From contig NC_052017.1 in assembly GCF_015832195.1 (NCBI RefSeq), positions 48,313,652 to 48,377,651 of the forward strand: DNA of 64,000 nt. The letters run 5' to 3'. This document shows, one piece after another, positions 60,281 through 64,000 of this stretch. This stretch comes from Motacilla alba alba. Taxonomy: Eukaryota > Chordata > Aves > Passeriformes > Motacillidae. The stretch's first letter is position 1. Each line of letters opens with the position of its first letter. The position numbers and the translations under genes were made by a program. The notes under the pieces were generated by a model, which was given only the letters and a program-made list of their open reading frames with translations, had not been told where the DNA came from and did no database searches.

Positions 60281-61315
60281 AAAAAAAGATATAGCCACCA
60301 CAGCAATTATTGAACCCAAGCTTTAGTGAAAATTCCCAGAGGATACATTGCAAAGATCAAAGGCAGGTAAGCCTTATATTTAGTGATGGGCAGTTTGATT
60401 AACTGAGTTCTCACATGGCACTACTAATTTTCATTATTCTAAGAGAGGACTATTCCAACACTGCACTCAAACGCCACTGTCATTTCTTTTCCAGGAATAC
60501 CTTTGCCCAGCATTTTACATCCTCTCAGATAATCCTCAGAGTCCCAATTCATTACTATGTAGCACATAACCTCTCATTTAGAGTGCCATAAGCAAGTACA
60601 TTTGGGTTCCTGGTTAACCACCATCTTAACTGTTTTCAGTGTTTGGGTTACACAGTTAGATACAGAGGTTGCTTGAATCCCTTTTTCTCTCTTTGGACTG
60701 AGACCATCACAATTAAGAGAGTTCACCAACTCCAGTATAACTGATTTGTGCCCGAGTCTCTTAAAATTGTAAAAATACATAAAATAAAAATTGTAAAAAT
60801 ACATAGTTACGACTTAAAAGAGGAAGAGATTTACTTAGATGGAGATTTCCAAAACATCATCCTTTTCAACACAGAAAAGGCCAGAGATTGTCATTATGAA
60901 GGGTTGTTACTGGATTTTTGGAAAAGACTTATTCAATCTGAACACCTTTGACCTGTTACAATAATAGTTTACCCATTGAACTACATACAAATGTCAATGT
61001 ATAACACATTTACCTTTAGACTAGATATATTCTCAGATGTGACATTCACTTCCTGAAGCATTTTCAAAATCATTACCAATTCCTCCCCCAAGAACCTTTT
61101 TAAAATACTAGGAGAAAGTCAGACAGATTTGACCTTGATGAAAACATAGCGGAATTTTGTTCTTTAGGGATTTCCATATCACAGCTTATTATTGTATAGA
61201 GTGGGTTCTCTAGAAAGACATTTGTTCTATAAAATACAGTTTACGGTTTCTAGTATTTTTATCTCTTTCAAGGGACAAGTTTATTTCCTGATATATTTTT
61301 CAAAAGACTCATTAA

Positions 61316-61344
61316 GGGGAGCTCTGTGGGGCTCTGTGGGGCTC
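61316..61344. repeat. GGGGCTCTGT tandem repeat
   Basis: Just under three copies of a 10-base unit (GGGGCTCTGT, first copy with one extra A) in an AT-rich setting. Confidence 0.85.
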
Positions 61345-61947
61345 AGAATGGTGATTTTAAACTTCAAGCATTCAAGCAACAAGAAAAGATTTTTTTCCTG
61401 TCATTTGTATAATTTTCATAATGTAAGAAAAAGAATGAAAGAAGCTGAGGCTTCATATCTACAATACAGGGATTAGATAATTATGTCTCATCAAATCCTA
61501 TACATTAATGTTGTGGGGAAGGAGGGGTGCATCCTAACAGCATTTGGCATGAGTAATGCAAGTCATATTAAAACTTAGAACTCAGTAATTATATTTTCTT
61601 TGAAACTACTGCCTCAGAAACAACAAGGGATAACTAAAGTCTTGTAGACTTTTGGATAAATGAGAAAATTTAATGTCTGGCAAGGAAAGGTAGACTTGCC
61701 ATTTTCTGTAAAAGTGGAGTATGTTAAGTGTAGCCTCAAAATTTAGCAATTTTTTCCTCCCTACAAAGTATTAAATAATTAATTCCACAAGCTTTGTTTA
61801 ATTGGAATACTCTAGTATCTACCTAGTAGGCTACCCTTCCCTGGAAGTAAATTTATCATGGTAGCCACTATAATAGAATCCATTAGAACCAACACAAAGT
61901 AAATGCTCTTGTATGAAAGTTAATCAACATTGGTGAAACAAAAGAGC

Positions 61948-61971
61948 CTTTGTTTGTTTGTTTGCTTGTTT
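61948..61971. repeat. TTTG tetranucleotide repeat
   Basis: About five TTTG units with one TTGC interruption. Confidence 0.85.
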
Positions 61972-63525
61972 TGAAAACTAAAAAATAAGTATTGAGATGT
62001 CTCTAGTCATGAGAAAAGGAAAAAAATATTATCCTTGTATTCAAACTCTGCTAGAGTTTTAGTACCCTTCTTCTCTGTGGTCTATGGATCAGGGTATATA
62101 CAAACATCCAGAACTAGGATGACATTTGGATACTCTGCTGCATTGCCCAGAACACAAGCAGTTGCTCCACGTGCAGCCTTTGTGCAAGTGCTGCCTTTGT
62201 CTGGACTGCTCAGCTCACTGCTGCTAGCGTGACAAAATGGGAGGCAACAGGATAAAATTTAATGTATTCTCAGAACCCATATCTAGTACTTTGCATAGTA
62301 CACAGTTCTGAAATAATTCAGCATAGGGAAGAAGCTACACTAAAAAAAAATAACAAAAGACAGACTTTTAGAGGCAACAAACAGAAACGTCAAGATACAG
62401 ACATGAAAACTATTTCTACTTCCTAGTTGAAGGTACTCTATGTTTACAATTTCTTGCCCAAATGTAGAAGGTATTAGAACAGCCTGATGTGGAAAACTTA
62501 CAAGATTTGGGGTTTGGTTTGGACAGATTTAAGATTTACTTTGAAGATTTATTCTTTTTACTTCAAAATGGAGAATGGACTGGGAAGCTTATAAGGGAGG
62601 CTTTTGACTTTATGAGGCCTCTACTGCCAGTCTCAACTGAAACAAGGAAAGAAAGAGCAAAAAATACTTGAGGAGAAAACATGCAAAAAAGAACATTTCA
62701 CATTCTGCAAAATATATGACCCAAGCTTCTTTTGAAAAAAAAATTCAGGGATTATACAGGTAAACTATTTTTTTCCTCAGCTCTAGCACTAAAGAGAGAC
62801 AACTTAGAAAGAGATCATATTTTATTTAAACAAACAATGCTACAGGAATGAATTGTGCACAATACAATTTAAAATGACAACACATTCCTTCAAAAGGATG
62901 CTATCGAGCCATATAAAATCCTGATGGGAAAAAAAATCAGATCATTTGTAGATTCATAAACTGCCTGCAAATAACAAAAACAATCATGTTTTGATAAGTC
63001 AGCATCAGGATCAATATATAGTGCTTTAACACAGAAAAATACCACAGCTATGATATGGAAATTATTGAAGAACTACTAGAATCTTCTTGAAGAAGGAGTG
63101 GGTGCTGCAGCCCAGTTGTAAGGCAATAAAGGGAAGGTGTCACCAGTTTTCTTACTGTAACAAAACCGTGTTTACTAAGTGTTGCCCAATATATAAATGT
63201 AGTCGTTCATCACAGTTTCTTCTCAGTATATGACTTTGTTCCCTGGACCTCATGTTACCATATTCCTGTGAAATAACATGGTCTATATGTGCCCAAATCA
63301 ATGCTGAAGTCAAAGTAGTCTTCTGGAAGTAAGGAAAGCAACACCATCAGTCTAGAAAGCGATTACCAAAGTTACTGAAAAGGATTGATACTCTGCCAAT
63401 CAATATCTTCTTTCACCAACACCCTGTCTCAGACCAATGGAGGCCTGCATCTGAAGGCATAAGTGTGCTTTACTCTATTATGGTTGGAATGAAAAGTAAG
63501 TGAGAGAGAACCTTAGCACTAATTA

Positions 63526-64000
63526 CAGAATCATAGAATATTCTGAGTTGGAAGGGACCCTCAAGGGTCATCGAGTCCAACCCTTATACCTGCACAGGAC
63601 ATCCCCAAGAGTCATACCAATACTCCCCAAGAGAGCATTGTCCAGATGCTCTTGAGCTCGATCAGGCTGGTGCTGTCATGACTGACTGGGGGAGTCTCTT
63701 CCAGTGCCCAACCATCCTCTGGGTGAAAAACCTTTTCCTCATACCCAAACTAAACCTGCCCTGACTCAGCTTCATGCTGTTCCTCCAGGTCCTGTCACTG
63801 GTCCCAAGAGTGTAGAGATCAGTGTTTGCCCCTTCTCTTCCCCTCTTCAGGATGTTCAAGATCACAATGAGATCTCCCCTCAGCCTCCTCTTCTCCAGGC
63901 TGAACAGACCAAGAGACCTCAGCCACTCCTCATATGGCTTCCCCTCACGGCCCTTCACCATCTTAGTTGCCCCCCTTTGGACATCCTCCAATAACTTAAT
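63526..64000 (-). mobile_element. CR1 LINE, minus strand, runs past window end
   Basis: The tail lies at the left edge (cagaatcatagaatattc), followed by 'gagttggaagggaccctcaa', 'ggtcatcgagtccaaccctt' and 'caccatcttagttgccc', the antisense of a CR1 3' end. It matches the general CR1 pattern with fewer visible changes than the other copies here, so it is probably the youngest. The element continues beyond the right edge, so its 5' extent is unknown. Confidence 0.95.
63662..63991 (-). pseudogene. CR1 ORF2 C-terminal fragment
   Basis: A 109-codon open frame on the minus strand corresponds to the C-terminal end of the CR1 ORF2 polyprotein downstream of the reverse-transcriptase core. It shows the family's RGATKMVKG, LGLFSLEKRRLRGDLI and HWKRLP segments in order. 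The first Met is internal to the original protein. No catalytic motif lies in this part. The frame is still open, in keeping with a fairly recent insertion, but the fragment has no function by itself. Confidence 0.85.

Larger units (their letters stand above)
58731..63525. other. Single-copy non-coding DNA, 58.7-63.5 kb
   Basis: No exon or RNA gene is recognised. It holds a 31-base A run (60.25 kb), a near-perfect duplication of a 19-base AT-rich unit at 60763-60805, a GGGGCTCTGT repeat at 61316-61344 and a TTTG repeat at 61948-61971. Open frames are below 95 codons. Confidence 0.55.

Noticed and set aside
1..64000. tRNA genes, CRISPR arrays, bacterial-type operons, mitochondrial inserts
   Set aside because: No tRNA B-box with paired A-box, no regularly spaced repeats with unique spacers, and no mitochondrial gene sequence was seen on reading through.

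Overview
The window looks like non-coding DNA from a bird genome. It is AT-rich and carries no recognisable host protein-coding exon. Its interspersed repeats are almost all CR1 LINE 3' ends; the single retrovirus-derived insertion is of avian type. I saw no Alu-, L1- or MIR-like block. The exact species or order cannot be told from the sequence; the well-preserved CR1 copy at the right edge is of a type common in modern birds.

Layout. 1-3.9 kb: single-copy AT-rich DNA with a TA/TACA microsatellite. 3.9-4.65 kb: CR1 on the plus strand. 4.65-12.7 kb: single-copy DNA with a possible regulatory segment near 7 kb and a G-rich tract near 11.0 kb. 12.7-13.4 kb: CR1 on the minus strand. 13.4-35.1 kb: a long single-copy stretch with a perfect RFX-type X-box palindrome at 26.18 kb and one faint CR1 tail at 31.4 kb. 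35.1-40.7 kb: three CR1 pieces, one of them apparently ancient (37.6 kb). 40.7-50.6 kb: single-copy DNA with a 32-base G run (48.9 kb) and an AT-rich segment dense in homeodomain-type sites (49.2-49.5 kb). 50.6-55.1 kb: a truncated endogenous retrovirus. 55.1-64 kb: single-copy DNA, a GATA microsatellite, a CR1 piece at 58.3 kb, a 31-base A run at 60.25 kb and a CR1 copy running off the right end.

The one gene-bearing unit is the endogenous retrovirus (about 50,638-55,116). It lacks its 5' LTR, gag, protease and the first part of reverse transcriptase. It keeps a 792-codon open pol frame in which the catalytic residues of reverse transcriptase, RNase H and integrase are all visible. An env gene lies downstream in one frame, broken by two TGA codons and no frameshift, followed by a polypurine tract and a complete 413-bp 3' LTR with TATA box and poly(A) signal. 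Pol looks betaretrovirus-like (ERV-K / class II), whereas the Env transmembrane subunit has the CX6CC motif and cysteine-bounded internal fusion loop of alpharetroviruses. The unit is a defective mosaic relic: it has no gag, its pol has no native start, and its env is interrupted.

Nearly all the remaining short open frames are chance frames or CR1 fragments. Conservation could not be tested here, so statements about possible regulatory segments rest on motif and base composition only.
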